Source: Bryum argenteum
Lineage: Eukaryota > Streptophyta > Bryopsida > Bryales > Bryaceae
DNA: 64,000 nucleotides
Direction of reading: 5' to 3'
Assembly (NCBI GenBank): GCA_037043015.1
Contig: CM073330.1
Location: 5,357,263 to 5,421,262, forward strand
Shown here: positions 11,714-26,140 of the stretch, piece by piece
Position numbering within the stretch: position 1 is the stretch's first letter
Layout of the letters: every line of letters starts with the position of its first letter
The notes under the pieces: model-generated
Databases searched by the model: none
What the model saw: the letters and a program-made list of their open reading frames with translations, nothing else
Told to the model about the DNA's origin: nothing
Program-made: the position numbers and the translations under genes

Positions 11714-14255
11714 CTATGCATGAACAGGAGCTTCCTCACGCTCGATTTGCCAGCTTGTTAGCTGGCCTTCAATAAAATCATAGTGCATTCCATAAATATG
11801 CAACTTGCCGGCCTTGACGCGCTCCTCAATAAATGGGAAGGTGAGCAAATTAGCCAAAGAGACATTCACTGCTTCCTGCATTCCAGTCCCGTTCCGTCCC
11901 ATTAACATTCCATTGTCTACACCCCATAAATAAACGTAGAAACAAAACATGGGAATCATCACATTGCAACGTCTGCGTGAACAAGAACCACATGAACATG
12001 CTCTAGTGAGTGCAATATTCTTCCATTACCGAGCAATGGACTCTGAGAAACATATGTTATATGATTGGGTGAAAGTAGAAGAAAATGCGGGCTCTTTCAG
12101 AAGAAGGCATACCTGCTCACAGAAAGTACACTGCTCTTGGAGCGGCTTTCCTGACATCACCGACAGCGTCTTCTTCTTTGCAGGAAGTCCAATCCTCACC
12201 CAACTCCCCACGAAGTCACTGCAATGAATGGCATATTAGTCATAATCCATTCATCAAATGTATAGAGTGGATACAATTAAGTACCCTTGGCTCCTCAAAT
12301 CGGAGAAAATGTCAGAACTCATTTGGCCAATTTATCATTCAGAGGTAGATAAAGTGTACCCTGAGTAGGATTCTCGAGTCATAAGCGCCTTGATACCTCC
12401 ACAATTGCTATGCCCCATTACTACTATACGCTCCACCTGGAAACATCACCCATACAACCTCACCCTACATTTGAGTGCAGCCCATACCAACTATGATAAT
12501 GAATCAACTACTTTTGGTACTTATATTCATCAAATATTTTTTGATTGGAAGCAGCATAATTAGTGGCAGTGCATACAGACCTGAAGGACGGTGACAGCAA
12601 ACTCGATAGCAGCACTTGTGCCGTGATGCTCACCCTGTACACAAACGATCTGCCTCAGTACCTCACACAATCAACTGATGACCTAATCATTTGATACAGA
12701 TTTTTTAAAGAGACAATCTGGAAAGCATGTGCACAGACCGATCCTTCGCATGGAGGCACCAGATTGGCAACATTGCGAACTATGAACGCCTCGCCTGCCT
12801 CCAATCCATGTAACATTGTCGGACATACCCGAGAGTCTGCACACGTGATCATCATCACCTGCACCAGCACTGACCTTGCTTAAGAGATTGAACAAAATAT
12901 TTCGAAATTTAAGTAAAAATTGCTCAGAATACTGATATTGTCAAGTGATAGAGAGGTCACCACAGTAGCAATGTATCATCGACCTAGACATAAGCCCTAA
13001 ACCCTTAACCTGGACATAAGCCCTAAACCCTCAACATACTCGTAGTATGTCGTAACAAAAGCTAAGGACACTGAAGATATTTGACTGTAAACTGCTCGAA
13101 ATCATGATATTGTTATGTGATTAACGAGATATGGAGGCCACCACGGGAGGAATGTAAGATCGCTGATAGACCTGGTGATAAACCCTAAACCCTGCAGCAT
13201 GCTTGTAGCACTTCGTGCCCCGGCTTACTTCAGACCTCCACCAGGTTATGAAATTTTTTACTAGATCAAGAAGGATAAACTTCAAGAATATGATTTTACT
13301 TTGCTGATGTAACATTGAACCCGAACTAATGATAAACCGTAAACCCTGCCGCATGCTCGTAGTTTTCCATGCCCAGGCTTACTACAACGTCAAAGCCTAT
13401 GCATGCACAAGTATCAATAAAGTCAACTAAATGAAGAAGCATAAACCGAAAACTACTCAAAACTGTTCAAACTTCTGATATTCTCATATGAGTTACAAAG
13501 ACCACCATGTAACTAGTGGACCTGGTGATAAACCCGAAACCCTAGCGCATGCTCATGCCCGGGCTTACTACAGATATCAAGCTCGTGCATGCACACGTTT
13601 TAAAATCTTGAACAAAAATTAGGAAGATTCATCAAAAACTAATCGCAATCAAAGCTTAAAAGGGAGATACTGTCATGGGATTAACTTAAAGACCACCGCA
13701 TTAATGGACCTGGACATAAACCCAAAACCCTAAAGCTTGCTCATACCTTCGGTTCCTGCCCTTCAGCAAGCTTGGCGTACAACTCTGGCTTCTGGCTGCA
13801 CAATAGAATCACTAAGTTAGTACTGTCTTTGCTGGAAATAATAAGTGATCGCAATGTGAATGAAAGCGGTACTTGAGCTAAGGGAATGGCCAAGCTCCTG
13901 ATCGATCACATCACTCTAGTTAAAAGGGATTTAAAAGGAAGAAAGAAGGAGGCACGTACTTGTACTGAGTCTTTTTAAATTTCTTGAACCCATTCTTGAG
14001 CTTCTCAATGACATCGCCCGTGTTTTCCACCGCCGAATGCTCATCCACGATGCCGTGGTTGCGGAGCACGTACCCCTGCTTCAGCGATCCGCCTAGGCCG
14101 TGCATCATGGAAGCTCGAGCAATAACAGAAGATCGGCTGCTAGCATTAGACACCTGAAGGGACCTCCTGGTGGGTGTTGTTGCCGTTTGGGCGGCTGCAG
14201 GCTTGAATTGAAAGCCGGGAGTAAATGCGCTCTTCCCCAGCAGCAACGCCTCCAT
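11714..14255 (-). CDS. Beta-class carbonic anhydrase, probably plastid-targeted
   Basis: Zinc enzyme interconverting CO2 and bicarbonate. Exons, in transcript order: 14255-13960, 13795-13747, 12858-12739, 12634-12581, 12436-12360, 12218-12113, 11875-11714. Phases close and give 287 residues. Zinc and active-site residues are all present: CADSR gives Cys121, Asp123 and Arg125; GHSNCGG gives His182 and Cys185. Other family sequence: GEAFIVRNVANLVPP, GTSAAIEFAV, WVRIGLPAKKKT, and EAVNVSLANLLTFPF then YDFIEGQL near the end. Residues 1-50 are rich in Ala, Ser, Thr and Arg with few acids, as in a chloroplast transit peptide. The gene is convergent with ICME, with about 450 bp between stops. Intron 2 (888 nt) carries a telomere-motif repeat array. 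Confidence 0.93.
12985..13745. repeat. Degenerate array with telomere-like motifs in CA intron 2
   Basis: About five diverged units of roughly 160-195 bp. A typical unit runs: GACCTGGTGATAAACCCTAA or close variants, a GCATGCTCGTAG segment, TGCCC.GGCTTACTAC, TGCATGCACA, then AT-rich sequence and AGACCACC. CCCTAAACCC-type motifs occur near 12995, 13023, 13173, 13332, 13531 and 13720. The whole array is inside an intron between exons 3 and 2 of the minus-strand carbonic anhydrase. Confidence 0.7.
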
Positions 14256-17200
14256 GACGATCCAAAGAGAGTGATGGGTCTAGCTCGTGTTAGAATGTGA
14301 CTGGATTCAAAACGAGAGGGAGTGTGTTTGTGATTATGAAGGATTGGAATGCAGTTTCATGTCTCTCTAGAATCACGAGAGGTGTAATCGTGTCACTGCA
14401 GAACGATCGGCGATGGAATCTCAAGCGGAGTAACCCATGCTTCGAGACTGCCATTCTCAATGAGAGATGGATGGATGAGGATTCATTGCGCTCATCAGAT
14501 GGATGATAATCATCGCAACTCAAATGATAATGCAAATCATTACAAATTGAAATGTTTATTATTCAGAAGTTGCAAAAGCAAAAAATCCATTCGAACTTAA
14601 CTAAGAATCAAATGAAAATTTAAAATGAATGAATAGGAAGAAACCTTTGCCCCTACAAATTCAAATGTTTCTAGGATTTTCTATCACCTTGTTGAAATTT
14701 GGGATTGATCATATACTTTACTATTGTTTTTTTTACATGGCAAGGCTTGTGGTCCCAAACGAACCTCATATCAAATTCAAAATTACGTTGCATATGTTTA
14801 TAAACTTAGTCGAAAAAAAATCTATATGGTTTTGAATAGAAAGTGCCACCTTTGATTTCTAAACTCTTCAAATAGTGATGAAGCAAAAATACGCACCTTG
14901 TAGTATTAAAAAATGAGCAAAAATCTCATGCAATAATGATAATTTTAACACCTTCATCTAACATGCACAAAAAACCGATTTGGCTTTTTGAGGATAGTTA
15001 GGGGTTAACCCCTAAGATCTACGGCCACCAAGCCTACTTTCTCCTATTTCGAGAAACCTAGATGAAGGCGTAAGAAGTAATATTTATGCATAAGAGTTTT
15101 ACAGCGTGCTTCCAATACCTTACCGCAAAGTGTATGCGGTAAAATTTCCAAAAGCAAATTACATTCTTATAACCTTCATTTAGAAATTTTAGATTTCAAG
15201 TCCAAAACAAGCGGTTTAGATATAAATATTTGTTTTGAAATATATATTCATCAAAAAATCACTACTCAAGTTGATTAATCTCCCCTATTCTACTAATTTA
15301 ACTGTTTGTAGAGGTTTTTGAATTAGTAAATCTTGATTATATATAATCACGAAAATTTTAATGTGAAAACTTGAGCAAGTGAGCTGGATATAAAATTAAG
15401 GTGAAGGAGACATGTGAAGGGAACGGTTTAAGAGGGTTGGTAGTATAAGTCAACCTACGTTAGCGTTCAAATATAAAAGTTTGATTATTGATAATGAAGG
15501 TAAGTTATTTGGATCTTAACGGTATGGTCTTATAGTATATACTTATTGTAAGTCATGTAGATTAAATTTTTGAGTTATGTGGTCTTATTGATTTCATGAT
15601 AATATATATTTGTGCCAGAAAGAAGAAAAAAGGAAGAGGATTTCATTATTTTCACTTTGGAGTGAAATTGCTAGTAGTGCAATTGAATCGCCTTCAACTA
15701 AAAAGTTCATTTCAAAAACACTCTTGCACCAAAATAATTTCTTGCCTTAAATAAAGGTCTTAGTAAAAATTACCTTAAAATTTAGAGTTAAAAAGAGTTC
15801 AATATGAGAGTCTATTCAGAGTCTATGCATTGAATTGAATGCAATATCATCCTTTCATCTGAGTGTGAGCAAAGATTCATACCACAAAAGCTATATTTCA
15901 TTAGGATTTGAACCTAACAAGTAAAGATGGAAATCAACAAGGAATCCAAGAGATAGCTTCTCAAGAACTATGTGTTTTTTAGTGCACAAACATCATTGTA
16001 AATTTACCATTGAAACATTTATATCAAAAATCCTCCAAATGAAAAGTTGTAGGACTTCATCTCAGATTTATACTTATTATAAAGTATACATAAAAATTTG
16101 CTTCTGATTTCACATAATTGGCTTGCAATAGTAGAACATGATTTGTGTTCAGAAAGTGTTGTCTTCATGAAAATGCATGCCATAATCCATACCAACCTCA
16201 ATTCCGATATGGTTTAGTTTTGCAAAAATAACAAACTTTAGGGTATTCAGAGAGTCTCAAAAAATGTGGGTTTTGACCTTTTCACAACCTTACAGTGTTC
16301 ATCAAGGGTTGTTTACAAACATTCCATATTCAAAACGTTTTTAAACATGTATAATTAGGAAATCTAGTGATGATATTACATGAATCAAGTACAGCACATG
16401 ATGAAATCTATACTACAAAGAGCAAGAGTGATTATAGAGGACTATGTTATTTTGAAAACATAACTAGAATGATGCCTATAAGATGGCATGCCGGCCAAAT
16501 TGGCACATGGAATAACCCCATCAAAACAAATCAAAGGTATTAATGCAATTTTTATCACACAAACTAGACTACTAGAACGAAGCAAATTTCATCGAAAGCG
16601 GAGGGACGACGATGAAGCTATGGCTCTTCAAAATTTTAGCTTATTCTACAAATTTTGAAATTTGAGCCCATTTAGAGTTAAACCCTGTAATTATTTCTTG
16701 GTTTGGTTTACAAAATTTCGATAATTTAGGAAACTTCAATGTTAATTTTGGCAACTTCAATTTATGTCTCCCTCCTTTTCAAACCATTGTAACAAATTCA
16801 AACAACTTCGTAGGAAGCTAATTACTACGAAGAGGGGACTTACGATGTAAAAACTGCCAATACATCCACAAGTAAGACGAACATAACCACAACCTGGATG
16901 AAAACGCGTAGACATTGACACAGGAAGATGAACAGAACCCAAAACCGGATGAGACTTCATCTTCTGTAACTGAAACGCCCACACAGATGGATGAAGAAAA
17001 CTCCCACTAAACATCCACGACGATGGATGAACCTAATACGCTCTTGATAAATATTCAAGCAGTGGATGAACGTGCTTTCGTTTTCTACCGTAATTTGCAA
17101 GAAACGTTTTAAAGAACACCAATTGGATGAATGAAAACTACACAGACGAGGATGAACGAAGCCAAGATGGATGATAATCGTCCTGCGTACTAGGCATCCA

Positions 17201-17286
17201 CACTGGACGAACGAACCCGCGATGGATGAGAAAGCGTCGAAGCATCCAGACGAGATGATCAGAACGTAAAAGTAGACTCGGAGTAG
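14256..17286. other. AT-rich intergenic region
   Basis: No gene seen over 3 kb. From 14,530 to 16,800 the sequence is AT-rich with no long frame and no recognisable transposon ends. The last 400 bases contain many GGATGA motifs, listed separately. Confidence 0.6.
16885..17235. repeat. Degenerate GGATGA-rich repeat
   Basis: At least ten occurrences of GGATGAA, GGATGAG or close variants at spacings of roughly 25-45 bases, often preceded by CAGA, CGA or CA and alternating with CATCCA. Units are too diverged for a consensus by eye. Location is just upstream of the KE-rich gene. Confidence 0.45.
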
Positions 17287-17349
17287 TTAACTGCGGTTAA
17301 AACGTAACTGCAGTTAAAGGCCTTTTACGTTTGGGCGGGGGCATAAATA
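17287..17349 (+). promoter_or_regulatory. Paired MYB-type palindromes and TATA-like box
   Basis: TTAACTGCGGTTAAAACG is followed at once by TAACTGCAGTTAAAGG, two copies of a near-palindrome matching the plant MYB core (CNGTTA/TAACNG) on both strands. A TATA-like GCATAAATAT follows at 17341, about 120 bases before the ATG of the KE-rich gene. The element-to-gene spacing suits a promoter. Function is inferred. Confidence 0.5.
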
Positions 17350-17468
17350 TCAAACTCCTTTTACTTCCAAGCTCACATTTGCCATTTGCCATATTTGCCT
17401 TCCTCAGCTTTTGCTCTCACGCTCTGAGCCCTTTTCACTCTTGCGCTTATTCTAATTATTTGGTAAAT

Positions 17469-18134
17469 ATGACTACACTAATTACTCCTATGGGCATTTT
17501 AATGCTCACATTCAAGAGATTTGTGGAGGAAGATTTTCAATTGCATGGAGCCCCCTACTCCTTTGTGGAAGAGCCTCCCAAACTATCTAATTCTGGAAAG
17601 AAGGATTCCTACATTGTTGTGGAGTCCCATTCTTCATCAAATTTGGAAAATTGCATCCATCACCCGCCATCAAATGAGGGAAAATGGAGAAAATTACATG
17701 AAGAACCTAAAGGGGAAGGTCCTAAATGGCAATCCAAAAAACAGAATCTTGAAGAACTAAAAGAAAAACCTGAGGAAACTAAAGGAAATCCTAAGGAAGC
17801 TAAAGAGAAACCTGAGGAGGCTAAAGAAAAATCTGAGGAGGCTAAAGCAAAACCTGAGGAGGCTAAAGAAAATCCTGAGGAGGCTAAAGAAAATCATGAG
17901 GAGGCTAAAGAAAAACCTGAGGAGGCTAAAGAAAATCATGAGGAGGCTAAAGAAGTCCCAAAATGGCGACCCAAGTGGCAGAGTATTGAAGAACTTAAAG
18001 AAATTCCAAAATGGGAATCCAAAAGGATGAAGCTTGGATTACAATCAAAGTCATATTGTCGGGCATTTTCATCCATTGATGTGAGGAATAGACGAAGAAA
18101 TCAAGTGCCTCCCGCCCATATGTGTGTAATGTAG
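17469..18134 (+). CDS. Lysine/glutamate-rich heptapeptide-repeat protein, unknown
   Basis: Single-exon frame of 221 residues that I do not recognise. The start is the first ATG after the TATA-like box (MTTLITPMGILMLTF). Upstream in-frame sequence is open but has no ATG. Residues 1-60 are mixed; then comes a charged region with two related KW-motif blocks (GPKWQSKKQNLEELKE and PKWRPKWQSIEELKE) on either side of nine 7-residue repeats of the type PEEAKEN. The repeats should form a long charged helix. The end is basic (RNRRRNQVPPAHMCVM). The repeat strand, frame and unit length are consistent with selection, and the two KW blocks bracketing the array suggest a real design. Nevertheless expression is unproven and a repeat-driven chance frame remains possible. 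Confidence 0.5.
   Translation: MTTLITPMGILMLTFKRFVEEDFQLHGAPYSFVEEPPKLSNSGKKDSYIVVESHSSSNLENCIHHPPSNEGKWRKLHEEPKGEGPKWQSKKQNLEELKEKPEETKGNPKEAKEKPEEAKEKSEEAKAKPEEAKENPEEAKENHEEAKEKPEEAKENHEEAKEVPKWRPKWQSIEELKEIPKWESKRMKLGLQSKSYCRAFSSIDVRNRRRNQVPPAHMCVM
17769..17957. repeat. 21-bp minisatellite, nine copies
   Basis: Unit CCTGAGGAGGCTAAAGAAAA plus one base, starting at 17769 and repeating every 21 bases to 17937. Later copies alternate CCT and CAT at the first codon (Pro or His). The unit is in frame with the 221-residue protein. Confidence 0.9.
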
Positions 18135-18394
18135 GATTTACGCTAAATCATAAGGTTTACAAATTTAGTGTGATTAGGGTTGATATAGAAACCTAGATCC
18201 GTATGAACAAAGGAAGCAATTTCTTCCCCTTTGTAAGAGATCTACTTTTGTAAGAGACTGTATTACATTCAAGCATGGAAATTGCTCTGGTATACAAATG
18301 TAATTTTTAAATGCTAATGTATAACTTTAGAATTTTAGAATTAATGGTTTCTAAAAAAGCTCTACCTGTATCATATATTTATGTCTGCTGATGG

Positions 18395-18480
18395 TATGCA
18401 CGATGTATGGACATGATATGCATGATGTATGGACATGATATACATGATGTATGGACATAATATGCATGATATATCTTAAT
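18395..18480. repeat. Short tandem repeat, 24-bp unit
   Basis: Three to four copies of GCATGATGTATGGACATGAT plus ATAT-type ends, downstream of the KE-rich gene. The rest of 18,135-19,210 is AT-rich and holds no gene I can support. Confidence 0.8.
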
Positions 18481-19210
18481 GGTACGGATGATATTTGTAT
18501 AATGCATGTGAAATGTATGTTTCTTAAGTTTTTCTTTCATAACAATTAACATATCAATAAACTTCTCAAACACCCTAAGACAAAAGTTGCCTTTTCTGTG
18601 GATGTTTATCATTTGCAAGATCATAATAGAAAAGTTTGTGCAAAAGATTTTACCAAATTTTCAAAAGCTTTGAAGCTTGCTCTTATAAAGTTTGACTTTT
18701 CAAATCTTCATGCAATCCATTTTCCTGAAGAAGTTAGATATAAAATTTCATCCATATTCTAGCATATTGAATGTTTTCTATACGACGGTCCACAAGAGAT
18801 ATCAATCTTAACACCATTTACGGGTTTCATGAAGCTCAAATTTGTTACGATTAGAAGACATTTGGCATTTGTTAATTATTGAGTTCTGACCGAATCCAAG
18901 TTCTTACTTTGACTTCGACAAAATATGTGCATATAGTGCAATTTTGTGCAATAAGGTGCCATAGCAACATAGTCTCAAATAAGCTTGAAGCCATTCTCAC
19001 AGAAGGTCTTTCAAAAATCTACACTATCTCACACTATACACCCTACTTACATTTTTAAAACAGAAATATTACACAACATACTTTTTTTTATGAATAATCA
19101 CCTATTCACACCGAGTAAAGGAGAGATTTACAAAAGGGAGGGTCCACAGTCATTGTAATGCTAAGAGCCTCGGAAGAGACAGAGAGAGAGTTAACCATGG
19201 TTAACACAAT

Positions 19211-22708
<3,498 letters not shown>

Positions 22709-22804
22709 TTATAATATGCTACTCCTACAAAAGTCAAAGAAGTCAGATGAGAGACAATTGAACGCACCGATCATCAAGAAAAGGAAGCAACCAAGCGACC
22801 AGTA

Positions 22805-22820
22805 ACCCTAAACCCTAACT
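22805..22820 (-). promoter_or_regulatory. Telo-box upstream of GDH
   Basis: Sequence CCCTAAACCCTAACT, read on the minus strand as AGTTAGGGTTTAGGG, placed 127-142 bases before the GDH start codon. It fits a plant telo-box in a promoter or 5' UTR. It could also serve the divergent plus-strand gene starting at 23299. Confidence 0.5.
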
Positions 22821-23027
22821 AACCAATAACCATAAATACACCAAAACAGACTCACTTACTCCACTTACAAGTCACGATAATTGCAAGTTTCAAAACATTC
22901 AAACAGATCCAAGTCACCGACAGTTGGAAATTTTCCTTTCCACTTACACCATCTTCAATGGAGACTTATTGGACTCTAACTGATTTTTTTCCGATTGAAA
23001 GTACCATAACGTAATTGGAAATTGAAA

Positions 23028-23300
23028 GCCTAAATGCTGCACTTGATCGTCAATTGCACTTCCGTAATCGCACCTTTTGCGTCAAATGCCTTTAACTGAG
23101 TCCTTCTTGGTGCAGTACATGAGCTCAATTCTGAAAGCGGAAAGTCTAAAAGATATTTGGAAGTTGTAACCCAAGAAGGCGACCCCAATGCTGCACTCGA
23201 TCGTCGATTACACTTCCTAAAACGGACCTCCTTAAAATCAGTAGTTCTTGGTGCTCAATTCTGCAATCGAAACCTGGAACTCAGGGTCAAGAAGTTGTAT
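23028..23300. repeat. Duplicated segment upstream of the SKWPKT gene
   Basis: AATGCTGCACTTGATCGTC with following CACTTCC occurs at about 23032 and again at 23187 (AATGCTGCACTCGATCGTC), a spacing near 155. Each is followed by TTCTTGGTGC and CTCAATTCTG. GAAGTTGTA with AAGGCGACCC also occurs twice (23160 and 23291); the second copy contains the proposed start codon. The unit is shared with the partial gene copy at 28.24 kb. Confidence 0.65.
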
Positions 23301-25715
23301 GGAAGGCGACCCTGATATCGAGAGAGACGATTCAGCTGCAGAAGATGCATATTGGAAGATAATTGGTTCGATGAGTAGGTGGCAGCAAGTTCCGGAATGG
23401 ATAGCCATGAGGTGTAATGGGGCCCCCGGCCGGCCGGCATGGAGGTGCAGCAGCAGGGGCGGTCATGGTTACCCATTCGATTGACAAGTGTGTGAGATTG
23501 GGATTCTTAAGTTAGTTTTTCAAGATACTTGCATTGGAAAAATTTGATCCGACTGTAGCTACGGAAGCGCGAGTCATGCTTGCATGATGCGACGTGAAGG
23601 GTTCCTTGATTCTTTCGGTGCTGAGTGATCAGCTCCTCCGAAATCGCTCTGTCAATCTCATCAATCTCGACGCCTTGCGTGGTTCTCCGACATTTTCCTC
23701 GACGATAGTTTCACGCTCGTCCGACTTTCGTTCAACTTTCGTCAGTTCCTTGAGGCGATCCACAGTGAGTAGATTTCACGAACAGGTGCATTACCGGCAC
23801 TCATAATCTACCAATGAGAGTCCCAGAAATCTTGACGTGGTTCGTTTTATAACGTCTAAGACCCAGTGAGTGCGTCCCAGTGGGGATGCTAATCGGCACC
23901 TTACACTCTTCCTTCACATTCCTTGTGCCCGCCATAGCCATCTCGAGCTTCATTACAAGCAATCAACCATTCAGTCCTATTCTTGCCCTCTTCTGCTACC
24001 CGGCGCTAATTCATCAACATCACAAGGTAAGCTATCTGAATCCGAAATCCTGCAGTAAGCTTATCGGGATAATCAAAGTTGAATGCATGTTCTAAGAGGA
24101 ATTGACCACACAGAATCGTGCATACTTTGAAAATATGCAGTTTGCCAGATTAGTATCCAATACGTAGGATAAGTTTAAATTTGCGCAGGTCGATCAGTAT
24201 TCGATACAGAGGATGGTATACAATTTGCTGTACTGGAATTAGGGTTTTACGACTTCTTACTTTCGTGCAGGTAATTGCGACATCCTAGATGTAAGATCCC
24301 AACTCACAGTGTCTGAAAGCACAATGCAAACAATAGAAGATGCAGTCACATTCACTTCCGGTGGATTGGCATCCATGGTGGCCAACACTTCGGCGTGCAC
24401 GTTTGAGGTCGCCGAGTTTTTTGTAAGCTGGCAAGGAGTTCTTACTATTGCGTATACTGGATTCCCAGATGTTCTCCTGGAGGTAAGGATCACTTGATTT
24501 TTAAGACCTATTCCTAGGATAGATTTCGAAGGTATCAGCTCTTTTGCACCAATGTTCCTACGAGTATGACTCATTCATTATAGCAGTAACTTTATTGCTC
24601 CCTATCACTGACTTCTGCAATTCCGGATCAGCTTAAAAGCCGCATAGCTGAGATCTACCCTGGCTTAGTGAAGGAGTTTCCGGGATCAAAGTGGCCGAAG
24701 ACCAGCATTGGTTGCCTACAGGACAACAAACGGCTGAGTAGAGAAAATCTTGAGAAGCTGCGTGTGATCTGCAGGTAGCGCTTGATCTTCAACATGCTTC
24801 AGGTCTTCCCAGCTTCAGTTCATCATGTTAGCTGTGTAATGATTTGCCAATTTTGAATCGGGATGGAAATCTGAGCATGTATTGTTTTGATCTTTTCATC
24901 TTGCAGTGAAGAAAACTCGAAGTTGACATCCACAACGCCACCGATTGACGTGAACGAGCTTTCGATCGTTTTGTATGGGAATTGTTGCTTGGAACAAACA
25001 CTCATGTCAACGGAGATTAGCCTCAAACTTCCTCCTTGTACAAAGAAGCCTAACAGTGACCATATCGGATCTGTGAAAGCTGTTCTTGCTGAGTTTCGAC
25101 GTGAGAATCTTGACAACTATTACTTCAATGCCTCCAAGGATGGTATGTTTGCACTCTCTGCTTCGTTTTTGCATTAGTCTGCCCCGCTTGCCGTACATTT
25201 CTACTCATTATCTGGAAGTCCAACCTTGATAACTATTTCTTCAATGCCTCGAAGGATGGTCTGTTTACACTCACTGCTCGTTTTTGTTCAAACAGCTTGC
25301 TTCGTATCGTATACACGTCTACTCTTTGTCTAAAAAGTTCCGAATAACAGATCTAATGCTGATAATGTTGACTTCAATGCCTCTGTGGACACTTACTGCT
25401 GCAGTTTTGTTGAGTCTAAGGTACTAGATTTAACTCAGCTTGGGTTGCATGCGTGACAAACCCAACCCTAATTATCCTAGAGAATAAAGAAGTAGAGGGG
25501 CAAGAGTATTGACAGCCTTGTTTGTGATGGATGTTGCAGGGAATCGGACAGCTCATTATAGAGCATTCAAGACTGGGGTGACTATGGTGCACTTTTTGAA
25601 TACCATTCCGAAAGCACTTGTTGCATTTAGGCAGCGTGTGGACAAGGAGCTGCCGAATATGTATGACTGGTTTGCTGACGAATCGTTACATGTTACAATT
25701 CGAGCTATAATGTGA
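23299..25715 (+). CDS. Unrecognised plant gene with SKWPKT and SLHVTIRAIM motifs
   Basis: Family not recognised. The 3' half is clear. Exons 24632-24774, 24907-25142 and 25540-25715 join with correct phases, and an exon ending at 24482 (FPDVLLE, donor GTAAGG) precedes them. The protein reads YPGLVKEFPGSKWPKTSIG; VNELSIVLYGNCCLEQTL; VTMVHFLNTIPKAL; and ends ESLHVTIRAIM. The 5' half is uncertain. A start at 23299 (MEGDPDIERDDSAAEDAYW) is supported by the same segment in the copy at 28.3 kb. In the segment 23546-23762 the frame running KFDPTVATEARVML to SVLSDQLLRNRSVNLINLD has an in-frame TGA within an 18-nt stretch absent from the other copy. A hydrophobic stretch at 23887-24030 may be another exon. 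The gene may be partly decayed. It is the most complete member of the local duplication. Confidence 0.6.
25108..25405. repeat. Threefold duplication of an exon end and splice donor
   Basis: The end of the exon finishing at 25142 (CTTGACAACTATTACTTC then AATGCCTCCAAGGATGGT) recurs at about 25224 (GATAACTATTTCTTCAATGC) and, more weakly, at about 25357 (GATAATGTTGACTTCAATGC). The second copy also repeats the flanking intron (CACTCACTGCTCGTTTTTG). Spacing is about 115-135. The second copy reads GGATGGTCTG, so it lacks the good GTATGT donor of the first. Confidence 0.7.
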
Positions 25716-26140
25716 TTCATCATCAATGTAGATTAGAACCAGGTTCAATATCATTCAACTACAGTACTTAGTGTACCTTTGGTTCATTGGAAGATCTAAA
25801 GTGATCAATATTGAACTGCATATATGTACATTTCCTTGTTTACGTAAGAGGAAGACCTTCTCTTGAAGCTCCCAGGTCTTGTTGCGGCAATGCTCCCTTG
25901 CACCTGATTTGCTTTCTGTATATCCTGCAAACGGAAACTCAAATCAGGCTGAGAACAGTATGCTACTTTCACGAGGAAGCCTATTTCTTAGGGTGCCTTC
26001 GAGGTTTCTACTTGCCACCTGCTCAAAGATGAGTACATATCGATAGTAAGCGCTCAGGTGCGAAAAGTGAACCGAACTTCTGGATTATAGTAAATGATAG
26101 GCTTACAAACCGTCTCCTGCTTCGTATCCGATTCACCATG

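Noticed and set aside
18540-19060. Retrotransposon remnant (copia-like 3' end)
   Set aside because: A few words looked familiar, but no frame stays open and no LTR, primer-binding site or domain could be shown.
25540-25715. 2H phosphoesterase (LigT-like) identity for the SKWPKT gene
   Set aside because: Only one HxT-like motif is visible, and it lies at the extreme C-terminus. The fold needs two such motifs in a longer domain.
25830-25930. Terminal exon of Q/P-rich copies 1-3 (WELQEKVFLLRKQG-like) as a MED15 domain
   Set aside because: The acceptor region matches copy 4, but the exon sequence diverges and the frame differs between copies. Resemblance to MED15 is too weak to claim.
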